Counted from the stretch's first letter, positions 1 through 8,885 are shown. The stretch: DNA of 64,000 bases from Reyranella sp. (GCA_019750135.1 JAIEOV010000025.1:37052-101051); one strand, 5' to 3'. Notes: a model not told the origin generated them from the sequence alone. Numbers and translations are program-made.

Positions 1-501
1 CGCGGACGGCTGGTCCGCAAGCTCGTCCTTGTCGACACCGCGCCGCCGGGCGGCGAGCAGCACCTGCTGGTGGTTCTCCAGGAGGCGTTTTCCCAGACCG
101 ATGCGCCGGACCCTCGCCTGCCGCTGTTCTTCACCAGGTCAGCCGCAAGCCGGTCGGCTGGCCTCGCGTTCCTGCAGCGGACGAAGGTGCGCCAGGAGGA
201 TCGCGATACCGAAAACGGCGCCGCGGTCACCGACCCGCAAGCCCGGGCGCTGATCGGCTGGTGCACCACGCCCGATCCCGGGAACGCCCTCCTGCATGCC
301 ATCCGCCAGCCCGCGCTGGTGATCAGCGGCAGCCACGACACGATGCTGCCCACCAGCAACGCCAACGCCCTGTTCAAGGAACTCGGCAACGCCCAGCTGA
401 TCCTCTATCCCGATTCGGGGCACGGCGCCCTGTTCCAGCACCACGAGACGTTCGTCAGCCACGTCCGGACCTTCCTGGACGCGCCGCCGACGGCGGCCTG
501 A
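1..501 (+). CDS. Alpha/beta hydrolase, C-terminal part (5' end outside window)
   Basis: The reading frame is open from the first base, so the gene starts upstream of the window; 166 residues are visible. It opens with a KLVLVDTAPPGG segment, typical of the strand and turn that follow the nucleophile elbow in alpha/beta-hydrolase-fold enzymes. The later GSHDTMLP and DSGHGALFQ segments match the usual positions of the catalytic Asp and His. The nucleophile Ser would lie in the missing part. The substrate cannot be told. The next gene starts 21 bases downstream on the same strand, so the two are probably co-transcribed. Confidence 0.8.
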   Translation, partial: RGRLVRKLVLVDTAPPGGEQHLLVVLQEAFSQTDAPDPRLPLFFTRSAASRSAGLAFLQRTKVRQEDRDTENGAAVTDPQARALIGWCTTPDPGNALLHAIRQPALVISGSHDTMLPTSNANALFKELGNAQLILYPDSGHGALFQHHETFVSHVRTFLDAPPTAA

Positions 502-522
502 GACCTTGTTGCGGAGGACGAC

Positions 523-1017
523 ATGACAATCGCAAAAGCCGAGATCGACCGTTTCAGCGTCACCAGCTCGAAACCGTTCGACGCGGTGGTGGCAACGCTC
601 AAGTCCGCGGTCGGCCAGCCCGACATGGCCGGCTACTTCAGGACGACTAGGGAGGCGACCTCCTTCGCGGAGCTGGAGCGCATCGTGAAGGGCGGACTCG
701 GTCGCACGGGTTTCATGATGTTCGCCGAGTTCGACCTGGGCGCCGTCCTGCGCCTCGAATCCGGCGCCGCCACGCCCAGGATCGTGCGGTTCGTGATGGG
801 CAATCCCCTGATCATGAAGGAGATGGTCAAGCACGTGCCCGATGCCGGTTCGTACGCGCCGGTCACCGTCCTCGTCGACGAGCGGCCCGACGGCGTCCAT
901 CTCTCCTACGACACGATGGAGAGTCATCTGCTGCCCTACGGCAGCGCCGCGGCGCTCGCCGTCGCCCGCGCTCTCGACGCGAAGGTCACCGCACTGCTGC
1001 GTGAGTGCGCGAGCTAG
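523..1017 (+). CDS. DUF302 family protein
   Basis: This is a 164-residue soluble protein with no signal peptide or membrane segment. The pattern of an N-terminal SSKPFDAVVATL helix, a central FMMFAEFDLG strand and IVRFVMGNPLIMKEM, then a late LSYDTMES strand, is that of the DUF302 fold, a small alpha/beta domain of unknown biochemical role found alone or in pairs. The ATG is preceded by a GGAGGA ribosome binding site at good spacing. It follows the hydrolase fragment closely and converges on guaA, with a REP-type inverted repeat in between. The family assignment is likely; no function is claimed. Confidence 0.75.
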   Translation: MTIAKAEIDRFSVTSSKPFDAVVATLKSAVGQPDMAGYFRTTREATSFAELERIVKGGLGRTGFMMFAEFDLGAVLRLESGAATPRIVRFVMGNPLIMKEMVKHVPDAGSYAPVTVLVDERPDGVHLSYDTMESHLLPYGSAAALAVARALDAKVTALLRECAS

Positions 1018-1020
1018 ATC

Positions 1021-1124
1021 ATTGCCGGGAGCGCGCCACTCAGGTCGCGGTAAACCGCGACCATGGCGCTCGTCTACGGTCTCGACACCCCATGAGCGCC
1101 ACGGAGTGGCGCGCTCCCGGCAAT
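1021..1124. repeat. Paired REP-type inverted repeat between convergent genes
   Basis: A perfect 21-base inverted repeat has arms at 1021-1041 and 1104-1124 separated by 62 bases. Each arm carries the GGGAGCGCGCCACT core that recurs at 8163-8190 and 10271-10297, so this is a pair of REP elements in opposite orientation (a BIME-like arrangement). It lies between the convergent ends of the DUF302 gene and guaA and could also act as a two-way transcription stop. A RAYT transposase of the kind that mobilises REPs is encoded at 8219-8761. Confidence 0.8.
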
Positions 1125-1129
1125 GAGGC

Positions 1130-2680
1130 CTATTCCCACTCGATCGTCCCTGGCGGCTTCGACGTGATGTCGTAGGTCACCCGATTGATTCCGCGCACCT
1201 CGTTGATGATGCGGTTGGCGACGCGGCCCAGGAACGCATGGTCGAACGGGTAATAGTCAGCCGTCATGCCGTCGGTCGAGGTCACGGCGCGCAGCGCACA
1301 GGCCTGGTCGTAGGTCCGGCCGTCGCCCATCACGCCTACCGTCCGCACCGGCAGCAGCACGGCGAAGGCCTGCCAGATCTCGTCGTAGAGGCCGGCCTTG
1401 CGGATCTCGTCGAGATAGACGGCGTCGACCTTCCGCAGGAGGTCGAGCTTCTCCTTGGTGATGGTGCCCGGGATGCGGATGGCGAGGCCCGGGCCCGGGA
1501 AAGGATGGCGGTTCACCAGGTCGGCCGGCAGGCCGAGCTCCCGGCCGAGGTCCCTCACCTCGTCCTTGAAGAGCTCGCGCAGAGGCTCGACCAGCTTCAT
1601 GTTCATGCGGGCCGGCAGCCCGCCGACATTGTGATGGCTCTTGATCGTGACACTCGGGCCGCCGGTGAAGGAGACCGATTCGATCACGTCGGGATAGAGC
1701 GTGCCCTGCGCGAGGAACTGTGCGCCGCCGATCTTCTTGGCTTCGGCTTCGAACACGTCGATGAACAGAGCGCCGATCGTCTTGCGCTTGGTCTCGGGAT
1801 CGGTGACGCCGTCGAGCGCCTTCAGGAACTGCTCGGACGCGTCGGCGTGGATCAGCGGGATGTTGTAGTGGTCGCGGAACAGCCGCACCACCTGCTCGCC
1901 CTCGTCGAGCCTGAGCAGGCCGTGGTCGACGAACACACACTGCAGCTGGTCGCCGATCGCCTCGTGCAGAAGCACGGCCACGACAGAGGAGTCGACGCCG
2001 CCCGACAGGCCGCAGATCACCTTGCCCTTGCCGACCTGCTGGCGGACCTGGGCGATGGCGCGGTCCTTGAAGGCGGCCATCGTCCAGTCGCCCTTGAAGC
2101 CCGCGATCTTGAGGGCGAAGTTGCGCAGCAGCTTGGCGCCGTCGGGCGTGTGCATCACCTCGGGATGGAACTGCACGCCGTAGTACTTGCGCGCCTCGTC
2201 GGCGATGGCGGCGAAGGGCGCGTTCTCCGAGGTGGCGATGACGCTGAAGCCCGCCGGCAGCTTCGTGACGCGATCGCCGTGGCTCATCCAGACCTGCTTC
2301 TTGTCGCCCGGCTGCCACACGCCGTCGAACAGGGCCGACGGCTGCTTGACCTCGAGCTCGGCGCGGCCGAATTCGCGGTGATGGCCGGATTCGACCGAGC
2401 CGCCCAGCTCCTTGGCCATGGTCTGCTCGCCGTAGCAGATGCCCAGGACGGGCACCTTGGCGGCGAAGATGGCGGGATCGGCGGAGGGCGCCTCGCCCTC
2501 GATCACCGAGGCGGGCCCGCCCGACAGCACGATGGCCTTGGGGTCGAACTGTTTCAGCTTGGCCTGGTCGACCGACTGGAAGGGGTGGATTTCGCAGTAG
2601 ACCCCGGCTTCGCGCAGGCGCCGGGCAATCAGCTGGGTGACCTGGGAACCAAAATCGACGATCAGCAAACGGTCGGCCAT
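1130..2680 (-). CDS. guaA: GMP synthase (glutamine-hydrolysing)
   Basis: The 516-residue length is normal for GuaA, which converts XMP to GMP using glutamine and ATP in the cytoplasm, the last step of de novo guanine nucleotide synthesis. The N-terminal class I glutamine amidotransferase domain has the nucleophile Cys at about 82 (GICYGE) and the His/Glu pair in FHPEVMH at about 172-174. The ATP-pyrophosphatase domain has the PP-loop SGGVDSS at about 226-232. The C-terminal dimerisation domain ends in the family signature KPPGTIEWE. It shares the neighbourhood with guaB and an RsmB-type gene, as is common in alphaproteobacteria, although mobile elements have intervened. Confidence 0.98.
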   Translation of the reverse strand: MADRLLIVDFGSQVTQLIARRLREAGVYCEIHPFQSVDQAKLKQFDPKAIVLSGGPASVIEGEAPSADPAIFAAKVPVLGICYGEQTMAKELGGSVESGHHREFGRAELEVKQPSALFDGVWQPGDKKQVWMSHGDRVTKLPAGFSVIATSENAPFAAIADEARKYYGVQFHPEVMHTPDGAKLLRNFALKIAGFKGDWTMAAFKDRAIAQVRQQVGKGKVICGLSGGVDSSVVAVLLHEAIGDQLQCVFVDHGLLRLDEGEQVVRLFRDHYNIPLIHADASEQFLKALDGVTDPETKRKTIGALFIDVFEAEAKKIGGAQFLAQGTLYPDVIESVSFTGGPSVTIKSHHNVGGLPARMNMKLVEPLRELFKDEVRDLGRELGLPADLVNRHPFPGPGLAIRIPGTITKEKLDLLRKVDAVYLDEIRKAGLYDEIWQAFAVLLPVRTVGVMGDGRTYDQACALRAVTSTDGMTADYYPFDHAFLGRVANRIINEVRGINRVTYDITSKPPGTIEWE

Positions 2681-2768
2681 GGGGGGATATACGGAACGTC
2701 GCGGCGGGGTTCAACGGGGGAATCTTTGCCGCCTCTTCCGCCCTCCGGGCAATGCTAGGCTGCCCCCC

Positions 2769-3338
2769 GTGACCACCGCCGGATCCGGCTTCCAAGCCGT
2801 CTGCACCCGCGCGCTGAAGCGCGACGGCGTGATGGGCAAGCGGGCCGCCGTGACCCTGCACAACGGCTGGCTGGAGATCGCGGGCGAGGAAGGCGGCGCG
2901 CTCTCGATCGATCTGGCCGACATCGCGTCGATCCGCGTCGGCTACGACGAGAGCAAATACCGGAAGTACTTCCACACCAACATCGTGCGGAAGAGCCAGC
3001 CAACGCTCCTCGTTCTCAGCCCACTCTCCGACGATCGGAACTACAGCGCCACCATCCGCGCCCTGGCGGCGGCGCTCGCCGAGGCCGGCGGCTTCGATCG
3101 GATCGAGCGTGGAACGTCGGCCTTCTGGGCTTGGCTGGGGCCCGCGCTGATGGGGCTGCTGCTTCTCGCCGGCCTGGGCGTCGGGCTGTTCGTCCTCGCC
3201 GATCACGTCTGGTGGCAGCGGTTCGCCCCCGCGGCGGCGCCCGCCCTCCTGTTCGCCGTCCTGCTGTGGAACACCAAGGCGCGCCTTGCGCCGCGCCCGA
3301 TCAAGGCGCTTGGCGAGCTCGACGGGCAATTGCCCTGA
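2769..3338 (+). CDS. Hypothetical membrane protein
   Basis: I placed the start at a GTG that removes an arginine-rich, unlikely N-terminus and avoids overlap with guaA; this gives 189 residues. The N-terminal half (about 1-110) is soluble and strand-rich, with VTLHNGWLEIAGEEGG resembling a PH-like or DUF-type sensor fold. The C-terminal half has two hydrophobic helices (about 124-150 and 158-175), so it is probably an inner-membrane protein with a cytoplasmic N-domain. It is transcribed divergently from guaA. I do not recognise the family. Confidence 0.6.
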   Translation: MTTAGSGFQAVCTRALKRDGVMGKRAAVTLHNGWLEIAGEEGGALSIDLADIASIRVGYDESKYRKYFHTNIVRKSQPTLLVLSPLSDDRNYSATIRALAAALAEAGGFDRIERGTSAFWAWLGPALMGLLLLAGLGVGLFVLADHVWWQRFAPAAAPALLFAVLLWNTKARLAPRPIKALGELDGQLP

Positions 3339-3348
3339 AGCACGGGCT

Positions 3349-3654
3349 CTATGGAGCGCTCACGCCCCACCCGGCCGGCAGGTCGGCGACATCGGGCCTG
3401 AGCGCCTTGGCGGCGATGGCGCGCTTGTTGTCGCCGCTCATGAGATAGGCGCTGGCGCGGGTGTAGTAGGCCTGGGCCAATTTCTCCGCGGGTTCGCGAC
3501 CGGCCACGATGACGGCCCTGCAGCCCTCGATCATCTGCTCATTGCTGGATCGCTCGAAGCACCGGGCTCGGAACTTTGCCTCGTTCTCAGCCGCGGCCGG
3601 CAAAGCGACGGCCAGGGCGAACAGCATCGATGCCAAGGCAGCAAGACGGTGCAT
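3349..3654 (-). CDS. Small exported TPR-like protein
   Basis: A 101-residue protein starting at the ATG that gives a clean signal peptide (positive n-region, hydrophobic LAALASMLFALAVA core, Ala-x-Ala cleavage near 22). The mature part has a helical pair, CRAVIVAGREPAEKLAQAY followed by YTRASAYLMSGDNKRAIA, which resembles one to two TPR units. It is probably periplasmic. It lies just downstream of another secreted protein gene on the same strand, with 17 bases between them, suggesting a two-gene transcript. Function unknown. Confidence 0.6.
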   Translation of the reverse strand: MHRLAALASMLFALAVALPAAAENEAKFRARCFERSSNEQMIEGCRAVIVAGREPAEKLAQAYYTRASAYLMSGDNKRAIAAKALRPDVADLPAGWGVSAP

Positions 3655-3671
3655 GATACGCTCGCCGCCGG

Positions 3672-4211
3672 TCACTTCGGCATCTTGATCGTGTCCCGGA
3701 TGGCGCGCAGGGCAAACGCCGCCTTCGGAGCCTGGTCCGACCGCAGCAGGCAGCTCATCTGCAATTGACCGCGCGTGGTGTTGGCCAGGGACGTCATCAC
3801 CACGGCCGACGGGTCCTGGCGCGACGGGCCAAGCAGTTCGATGCCCACGACATCGCCCAGGGTGAACGTCTCCTCCGACTTCACCTGCATGATGCGATCG
3901 AAGAGACGCCGAAGTTGCGCCAGCATCGCCTCATCTTTCCATCGGGAATTCAGCCATTGCTGCGTCTCCCCCGACGGCACCGCCTTGAAGTAGATGCCGC
4001 AAAGACGAGACTCCCCTTCGACGCGGCTCGGATAGCTGCCGACGGGATTGATATGCAGCGCGAGGTCGTAGCCCTCGCGCATGCCGCGCGTGATGGTGAA
4101 GTCATCCGGCGTCGCCACGGAAATCCCCGTGGTCGCGTCGTTGTAGGAGTCGGCGCTGGCTGGCGCGACGGCCGCGCCGGCGACGAGAGCTGCAAGCAAC
4201 AGGCGACGCAT
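3672..4211 (-). CDS. Exported protein of unknown function
   Basis: A 179-residue protein with a start chosen at MRRLLLAALVAGAAVAPASA, a typical Sec signal peptide cleaved after about residue 20. The mature region reads as a compact alpha/beta periplasmic domain (SYNDATTGISVATPDDFT, then GIELLGPSRQ and an IRDTIKMPK tail) without a motif I recognise. It is followed by the small TPR-like secreted protein, probably in the same operon. The intact signal peptide and normal codon use argue that it is real. Confidence 0.65.
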   Translation of the reverse strand: MRRLLLAALVAGAAVAPASADSYNDATTGISVATPDDFTITRGMREGYDLALHINPVGSYPSRVEGESRLCGIYFKAVPSGETQQWLNSRWKDEAMLAQLRRLFDRIMQVKSEETFTLGDVVGIELLGPSRQDPSAVVMTSLANTTRGQLQMSCLLRSDQAPKAAFALRAIRDTIKMPK

Positions 4212-4241
4212 GCGGACACCTCGTGGGGAACAGGCCATCAT

Positions 4242-4540
4242 TGTCGCATGAAGAGCAGTCGGTCCCTACTGTGCCGAGTCGGCAACAGTTGGATTCAATT
4301 TGCTCGAGCCTCTGGCGCGCCGCGTGGGATGTCGGGTAACCGCGCCATCGCGTTCGCCGCTGAGCTGTACGGCAAGGCCGAACTGCGTCGCCGTCGTGCA
4401 GCCGCTGTCGATGCCGTTCCTGTTCACGTTCGTCGTGGCCGGCGCCGAACCCGGCCTGCGTCCGTTGGCCGAGGGCTCCCACTCGTCGGCCGGGCCGGCG
4501 ATCAGCGACGCCGGCCGCTAGACCTGGACCAAGGTGCGGA
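4242..4540. other. Intergenic stretch with no supported gene
   Basis: Open frames exist on both strands here, but they are rich in Arg, Ser and Cys and lack recognisable domains or ribosome binding sites, so I treat them as chance frames in high-GC DNA. I see no clear terminator or promoter. Confidence 0.5.
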
Positions 4541-5113
4541 TCAGGGCTTCTCCGCCACGATGATCCGCACCGTGCGGGCGTCCAGGCTGGTCTCGTCGTC
4601 GGTGATGACAGCGACGCGGGCCGCCATCAAGACGCGGCCGATCTTGGTGGCGACGGCACGGCCGAGATCGGCGTCCTTGTTCCTCATCACCAGCACCACG
4701 CCCTTGAACGGCCACGGCGCCGACGATGAGGGTGGCGGCGCCGTACCGATTGCCGGCGCGTTCCCTGTCCCCGCCTTCACCGCTTCCACCACCTTCGACG
4801 CCAGGGCCTGCGTTTCATTGTCGGCGTTCGCCGTGTACACCTCGAACTTGACGTTGGGAAACTGGCTCATCGCCTTGGCAAGGTCGGCCTGCTGCGCCGG
4901 GGTAAGGTCGCGATCGGAGTCCCGCAGGGTCGCCGCCCGCACCGTGAGCAGCACGCCTGCAACCGCCATGACGGGGCAGAGCACGGCCACGGAACGCTTC
5001 ATGAAGGGCCGAAGCGGCTGGGAGACGAACAGGGCGACCAGCCCGGCGCCACCGACGGCCATCAGCAGAATGCCCAGGCTGTCGAGAACCGAGGGATCGG
5101 AAAAAGGCGACAT
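4541..5113 (-). CDS. Membrane-anchored hypothetical protein
   Basis: A 190-residue protein with two hydrophobic segments near the N-terminus (about 10-32 and 42-60), followed by a soluble domain after about residue 65. The soluble part starts LTPAQQADLAKAMSQFP and ends with a small alpha/beta region containing VVLVMRNKDADLG and TVRIIVAEKP. It has a Pro/Ser-rich linker near 125-135. It lies three bases downstream of the GNAT gene on the same strand and is probably co-transcribed with it and the RNA methyltransferase. No family is recognised. Confidence 0.6.
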   Translation of the reverse strand: MSPFSDPSVLDSLGILLMAVGGAGLVALFVSQPLRPFMKRSVAVLCPVMAVAGVLLTVRAATLRDSDRDLTPAQQADLAKAMSQFPNVKFEVYTANADNETQALASKVVEAVKAGTGNAPAIGTAPPPSSSAPWPFKGVVLVMRNKDADLGRAVATKIGRVLMAARVAVITDDETSLDARTVRIIVAEKP

Positions 5114-5116
5114 CCC

Positions 5117-5683
5117 TCACTCCTCCGTCGCGAGCTTGCGGCGTATCAGCGGCGCCTCGAGGTCGTACCAGGCGAAGGCCATTTCCTCGACATCGACGCC
5201 ACCCAAGGTGTCGACGCGCTCGCCCACGCGCTCGCCGCCTAGCCCCTCGTAGAAGAAGCGCGTCGGATTCTCGGCCAGCATCCACAATACGGCGGTGTCG
5301 CAGCCGTCGGCGCGCAGCTGGCGGAACAGGGCGTCGAGCAGGCGGCGGCCGAGACCGCGATTCTGGAAATCGGGCTCGACGTAGAGCGTGAAGACCTCGC
5401 CGACGCGGATCTCGCGGCCGCTCAGTCCCTCCGGCGGATCGCGCACCGGCCCGCAGCTGCCGAAGCCGACCACGCCCATGTCCTCATCGTCGGCCACGAA
5501 GACGCCGCGCGATTCGCGCGGATCAGCCAGCACGCGCGACCAGTAGGCCGACTGGCGCACGTCCGACATGCCGGCCAGCATCGCGTCGGGCAGCAGCCCG
5601 GCATAGGTCGCCTGCCAGGTCTCGACATGGACGCGGCCGATGGCGGCGGAGTCGTTCTTGCGGGCGCGGCGGATGCGGATCAC
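5117..5683 (-). CDS. GNAT family N-acetyltransferase
   Basis: A 188-residue protein that would transfer an acyl group from acyl-CoA to an amine. The family pattern is clear: N-terminal IRRARKNDSAAIGRVHVETW, the core strand VFTLYVEPDFQ, the acetyl-CoA pyrophosphate loop QNRGLGRRLL at about 107-116, and a C-terminal YEGLGGERVG segment. Its GTG start overlaps the stop of the upstream methyltransferase gene as GTGA, which implies translational coupling. The acceptor cannot be told from sequence; a ribosomal or RNA-related role is only suggested by the coupling. Confidence 0.85.
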   Translation of the reverse strand: MIRIRRARKNDSAAIGRVHVETWQATYAGLLPDAMLAGMSDVRQSAYWSRVLADPRESRGVFVADDEDMGVVGFGSCGPVRDPPEGLSGREIRVGEVFTLYVEPDFQNRGLGRRLLDALFRQLRADGCDTAVLWMLAENPTRFFYEGLGGERVGERVDTLGGVDVEEMAFAWYDLEAPLIRRKLATEE

Positions 5684-7065
5684 GTCCCTTCCTCCGCCTG
5701 CTCCGGCGGCTCTGGCTCTGCCTGCTCGGGCTGCTCCTTCGGCTTGCGCAGCAGCGTCGCGGCGAAGAAGCCGTCCGTGCCATGACGCAGCGGCGACAGG
5801 CGGAGGTAGGGTCCGCCGATCTCCGACGGCGGCTCGACGCCCATGGCGTCGCGCCATACGTCGCCGACGGGCACGGCCGCGAACTCGGGATGGCGTTCGA
5901 GGAAGGCTTCGATCTGGCGCTCGTTCTCGGCCGGCAGCACCGAGCAGGTGGCGTAGACCAGGCCGCCGCCGGGCTTCACCAGGCGCGCCGCGGCGTCGAG
6001 GATGGCGGCCTGCTTCACCGTCAGCTCGGCCAGGTCCTCGGGCCGGAGCGTCCAGCGGCCGTCGGGATTGCGGCGCCAGGTGCCGGTGCCGGTGCAGGGC
6101 GCGTCGACCAGCACGCGGTCGAAGGCGCCGGCCTGGCGCTTCAGCCATTTGCGGTTGTCGCCGTCCAGGGCGCGGCGCTCGACATTGTGGGCGCCGGCGC
6201 GGCGCAGGCGCTGCGCCGAGCGGTCGAGCCGGCTCTCCAGCACGTCCATGGCGACGACGCGGCCCTTGTTGTTCATGCCGGCGGCGATGGCCAGCGTCTT
6301 GCCGCCAGCGCCGGCGCAGTAGTCGGCGATCTGCATGCCGGGCCGCGCATCGACCAGGCCAGCGACCAGCTGCGAGCCCTCGTCCTGGACTTCGACCAGG
6401 CCGTTCTGGAAGGCCTCGCCCGCCACCACCGACAGGCGGCGCTTCAGCCGCAGGCCGTCGGGGGCATAGCGCATGGGCTCGGTCTCGATACCCTCGCGCG
6501 CCAGCGCCGCCTGGGCCTCGGCGACGGTGGCCTTCAGCCGGTTGACGCGCAGGTCGACGGGCGGCGGCGTCTCGAGCGCGGCGACCTCGCGACCCCAGGC
6601 CTCGCCGTAGGCCTCCTGAAGATGCGGCGCCACCCATTCCTGGACGTTGAGGCGCACCCAGTCGGGCTGCTCGGGATGGCTGAGCGAATGGCCCTCCATC
6701 TGGCGGAGCGCGCGATGTTCGGCCTCGTCGAGCGGCGCGGGCCGATAGCGGCCGCCGTCGAACATCGCCTCGACGTCGCCGAGCGCCAGACCTTCGACCA
6801 CCATCAGGTCGGCGGTGACGATGCCGCGCGGCAAGGCGCTGGTCTTGTCGGCGGGATGGCCCGTGCGCTTCAGCCACCAGCGCAGCTGGCCCCAGCGGCG
6901 CAGGATGCCCCACACCCGATCGGACACGGCCCGGCGGTCGCCGCCGCCGATGTAGCGGCGCGCGCGGAAGTAGGCGTTGGCGACGAGGTCGGCCGGCCGC
7001 TCGGCGTGGCTGACGATCTCGTCCAGAAGTTCTATGGTGGCGGCAACCCGCGCGCCCGGCGTCAC
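5680..7065 (-). CDS. RsmB/NOP-family RNA (cytosine-C5) methyltransferase
   Basis: A 461-residue SAM-dependent enzyme that probably methylates cytosine C5 in rRNA or tRNA. An N-terminal helical NusB-like region (about 1-120) precedes the methyltransferase fold, whose motif I region reads DYCAGAGGK. Both family cysteines are visible: the one in DAPCTGTGTWRRNP and the catalytic one in YATCSVLPAEN. The C-terminus has a charged tail. It lies between guaB and guaA, the place where many alphaproteobacteria carry an RsmB-type gene. The true RsmB role (16S rRNA C967) is plausible but not proven by sequence, so no symbol is given. Confidence 0.9.
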   Translation of the reverse strand: MTPGARVAATIELLDEIVSHAERPADLVANAYFRARRYIGGGDRRAVSDRVWGILRRWGQLRWWLKRTGHPADKTSALPRGIVTADLMVVEGLALGDVEAMFDGGRYRPAPLDEAEHRALRQMEGHSLSHPEQPDWVRLNVQEWVAPHLQEAYGEAWGREVAALETPPPVDLRVNRLKATVAEAQAALAREGIETEPMRYAPDGLRLKRRLSVVAGEAFQNGLVEVQDEGSQLVAGLVDARPGMQIADYCAGAGGKTLAIAAGMNNKGRVVAMDVLESRLDRSAQRLRRAGAHNVERRALDGDNRKWLKRQAGAFDRVLVDAPCTGTGTWRRNPDGRWTLRPEDLAELTVKQAAILDAAARLVKPGGGLVYATCSVLPAENERQIEAFLERHPEFAAVPVGDVWRDAMGVEPPSEIGGPYLRLSPLRHGTDGFFAATLLRKPKEQPEQAEPEPPEQAEEGT

Positions 7066-7097
7066 GTCGATTTTTCCTTTCCGTCCCTGCCGCTACG

Positions 7098-8156
7098 ATG
7101 AATAAGCCTCGCGCGCAACGTCCCTCCTCCGACAGCGAGTGGTTCAGGCGCACCGTGCTGGTGCTTTGCGCCATCCTTATGGGCCTGGTGTCGCTGGAAT
7201 TTGCAGTCCGGGCGTCGACCTGGGGATATCTCTTCGCCTATCCCAACTTTGTGCTCACGGCGCGCAGCGTTCTCGCCGAGCGCGACGCCGGCCGTTATGT
7301 GCATGACCGCGAGCTGGGTCACGTGCCGCGCGCCGGCTATGCCGCCCCCGGCACGACGATCGAGGCCGACGGGCTTCGACGCACGGGTGAGCAGGTCGCC
7401 GGGGCGCCAATCCTGGCGGTCGGCGATTCGTTCACCTACGGCGACGAGGTCAATGACGGCCAGACCTGGCCGGCGCAGCTGCAGCAGCTGACCGGGCGGC
7501 GGGTGCTGAACGCGGGCGTGAGCGGCTACGGCTTCGACCAGATCGTGCTGCGGGCCGAGCAGACGGCAGCCAAGTACAAGCCGGCCGTCATCGTCGTGAG
7601 CTTCATCGCGGACGACATAAGGCGCACCGAGATGCGGCGCCTGTGGAGCGCCGACAAGCCCTACTTCGTGATCGAGGACGGCAAGCTTTTACTGCGCGGC
7701 GTGCCCGTGCCGCCACGTGCGGATCCGGCGAGCACGCTCACCTTCTGGCAGTGGACGCTGGGCTACAGTCATCTGTTCGACTTCATTCTGCGGCGGCTCG
7801 ACCTGCTGCACGACTGGTACGGCGACCACCAGCGCGTGCTGGCGCCGGGCACCGGCGAGTACCTCTCCTGCCTGCTGACCGCGCGGCTGGCCGAGCTGCA
7901 GAAGCAGAGCGGCGCCAAGGTCATCGTCATGGCCGAGTACGATCCCGTGGTGTGGGACGACCCCGCCTTCGCCGCCACGCAGCGGCACATGACGCAAGGG
8001 CTGCTCGCCTGCGCGACGAAGAACGGTATGGCGACCATCGACAGCTTCAACGCCATGGCGGCCACCGGTGCGCCGAGAAAGCTCTACGCCACCTGGCACA
8101 TGAACGAGCCCGGCAACCGCCTCATCGCCGGGCTGGTGGCGGAGAAGCTGAGGTGA
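7098..8156 (+). CDS. Membrane-anchored SGNH/GDSL hydrolase-like protein
   Basis: A 352-residue protein with one N-terminal membrane helix (about 19-38) and a periplasmic-facing domain. The SGNH signature is present: GDSFTYGDEV with the nucleophile Ser at about 111, the Gly block NAGVSGYGFDQ, and a late WHMNEPGNRLIA block supplying the usual catalytic His. Such proteins are often acyl- or acetyl-esterases or transferases acting on surface glycans. It is divergent from the RNA methyltransferase gene, with only 32 bases between the starts. A REP follows it and then the RAYT gene. Confidence 0.8.
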   Translation: MNKPRAQRPSSDSEWFRRTVLVLCAILMGLVSLEFAVRASTWGYLFAYPNFVLTARSVLAERDAGRYVHDRELGHVPRAGYAAPGTTIEADGLRRTGEQVAGAPILAVGDSFTYGDEVNDGQTWPAQLQQLTGRRVLNAGVSGYGFDQIVLRAEQTAAKYKPAVIVVSFIADDIRRTEMRRLWSADKPYFVIEDGKLLLRGVPVPPRADPASTLTFWQWTLGYSHLFDFILRRLDLLHDWYGDHQRVLAPGTGEYLSCLLTARLAELQKQSGAKVIVMAEYDPVVWDDPAFAATQRHMTQGLLACATKNGMATIDSFNAMAATGAPRKLYATWHMNEPGNRLIAGLVAEKLR

Positions 8157-8162
8157 GTTCTT

Positions 8163-8190
8163 AGCTGGGAGCGCGCCACTCCGTGGCGCG
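8163..8190. repeat. REP element upstream of the RAYT gene
   Basis: The sequence GCTGGGAGCGCGCCACTCC and its self-complementary GTGGCGCG tail form a REP palindrome matching those at 1021-1124 and 10208-10297. It lies about 30 bases before the RAYT start codon, the usual REP-flanked arrangement of these transposase genes. Confidence 0.8.
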
Positions 8191-8218
8191 TCTTCGCGTC
8201 GCCCGCTAACGTCGGGGC

Positions 8219-8761
8219 ATGGAGCACAAGGGATGGCACTCCCGCGGCTATCTCCCGCACTTTGATTCGCAGGATGTCGTCCAGTTCGTGACGTTTCGGC
8301 TCACCGACAGCCTGCCAAAAGAGGCGGCGCTCCGACTGCGCAGTGCAGCTCAACCGGAAAGCCTGCGAGACGAATTCCTCGATCGAGGCTGGGGTGCCTG
8401 CTGGCTGGGAAATGACCGCGTCGCGCAGCTTGTCGAACAGGCCTTGATGATCTTCGACGGCGAGCGATATCGCTTGCATGCCTGGAGCATCATGCCGAAC
8501 CACGTTCACGTGCTGCTCAGCATCATGCCAGGACGGCCACTTGGAACGGTCGTCAGTTCCTGGAAGCGATTCACGGCGCGCGAAGCGAACATCGCTCTCG
8601 GCCGCACGGGCGAGTTCTGGCAAGCCGACTATTGGGACCGATTCATACGAAACGAGGAGCACTTCTCGGCAACGGAGAGCTACATCGATCTCAATCCAGT
8701 CAAGGCCGGACTGGTTGCAGAAGCTCACCTATGGCCATGGGGCAGCGCGCGGTTGCGATGA
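8219..8761 (+). CDS. REP-associated tyrosine transposase (RAYT, IS200-like Y1)
   Basis: A 180-residue protein of the TnpA-REP family, which cuts and joins REP hairpins as single-stranded DNA. The HUH metal-binding motif is HVH at about 95-97 in the MPNHVHVLL signature. The catalytic Tyr is at about 155 in SYIDLNPVKAGLV, also a family signature. It is full length with no frameshift. It is flanked upstream by a REP and downstream by half a REP interrupted by an IS110-type element. The whole forms a REP-RAYT unit that may still be active on the many REPs nearby. Confidence 0.92.
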   Translation: MEHKGWHSRGYLPHFDSQDVVQFVTFRLTDSLPKEAALRLRSAAQPESLRDEFLDRGWGACWLGNDRVAQLVEQALMIFDGERYRLHAWSIMPNHVHVLLSIMPGRPLGTVVSSWKRFTAREANIALGRTGEFWQADYWDRFIRNEEHFSATESYIDLNPVKAGLVAEAHLWPWGSARLR

Positions 8762-8885
8762 AGACGCGCCACGGAGATGGGGTAACGGGCGTGCCAGCTG
8801 GCCTAGAGAGGTGGTCGTCCCTCACAGTGATGGTGTGAACGGAGTCGGGCTTTCGCCTGCTCCAAAGCATCAAGGAAGGACGACC

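Noticed and set aside
1238..2758. 506-codon open frame on the plus strand opposite guaA
   Set aside because: It mirrors guaA codon by codon in high-GC DNA and is rich in Asp, His, Leu and Val repeats without any domain; guaA is certain on the other strand.
4102..4521. Overlapping short frames on both strands between two secreted-protein genes
   Set aside because: No ribosome binding site, no domain and Arg/Ser-rich composition; treated as non-coding.
5117..7174. One 685-codon minus-strand frame joining the GNAT gene to an Arg-rich upstream part
   Set aside because: Only the last 188 codons match a family. The upstream part is the wrong frame of the RsmB-type gene, and a GTG start at 5683 overlapping its stop explains the GNAT gene.
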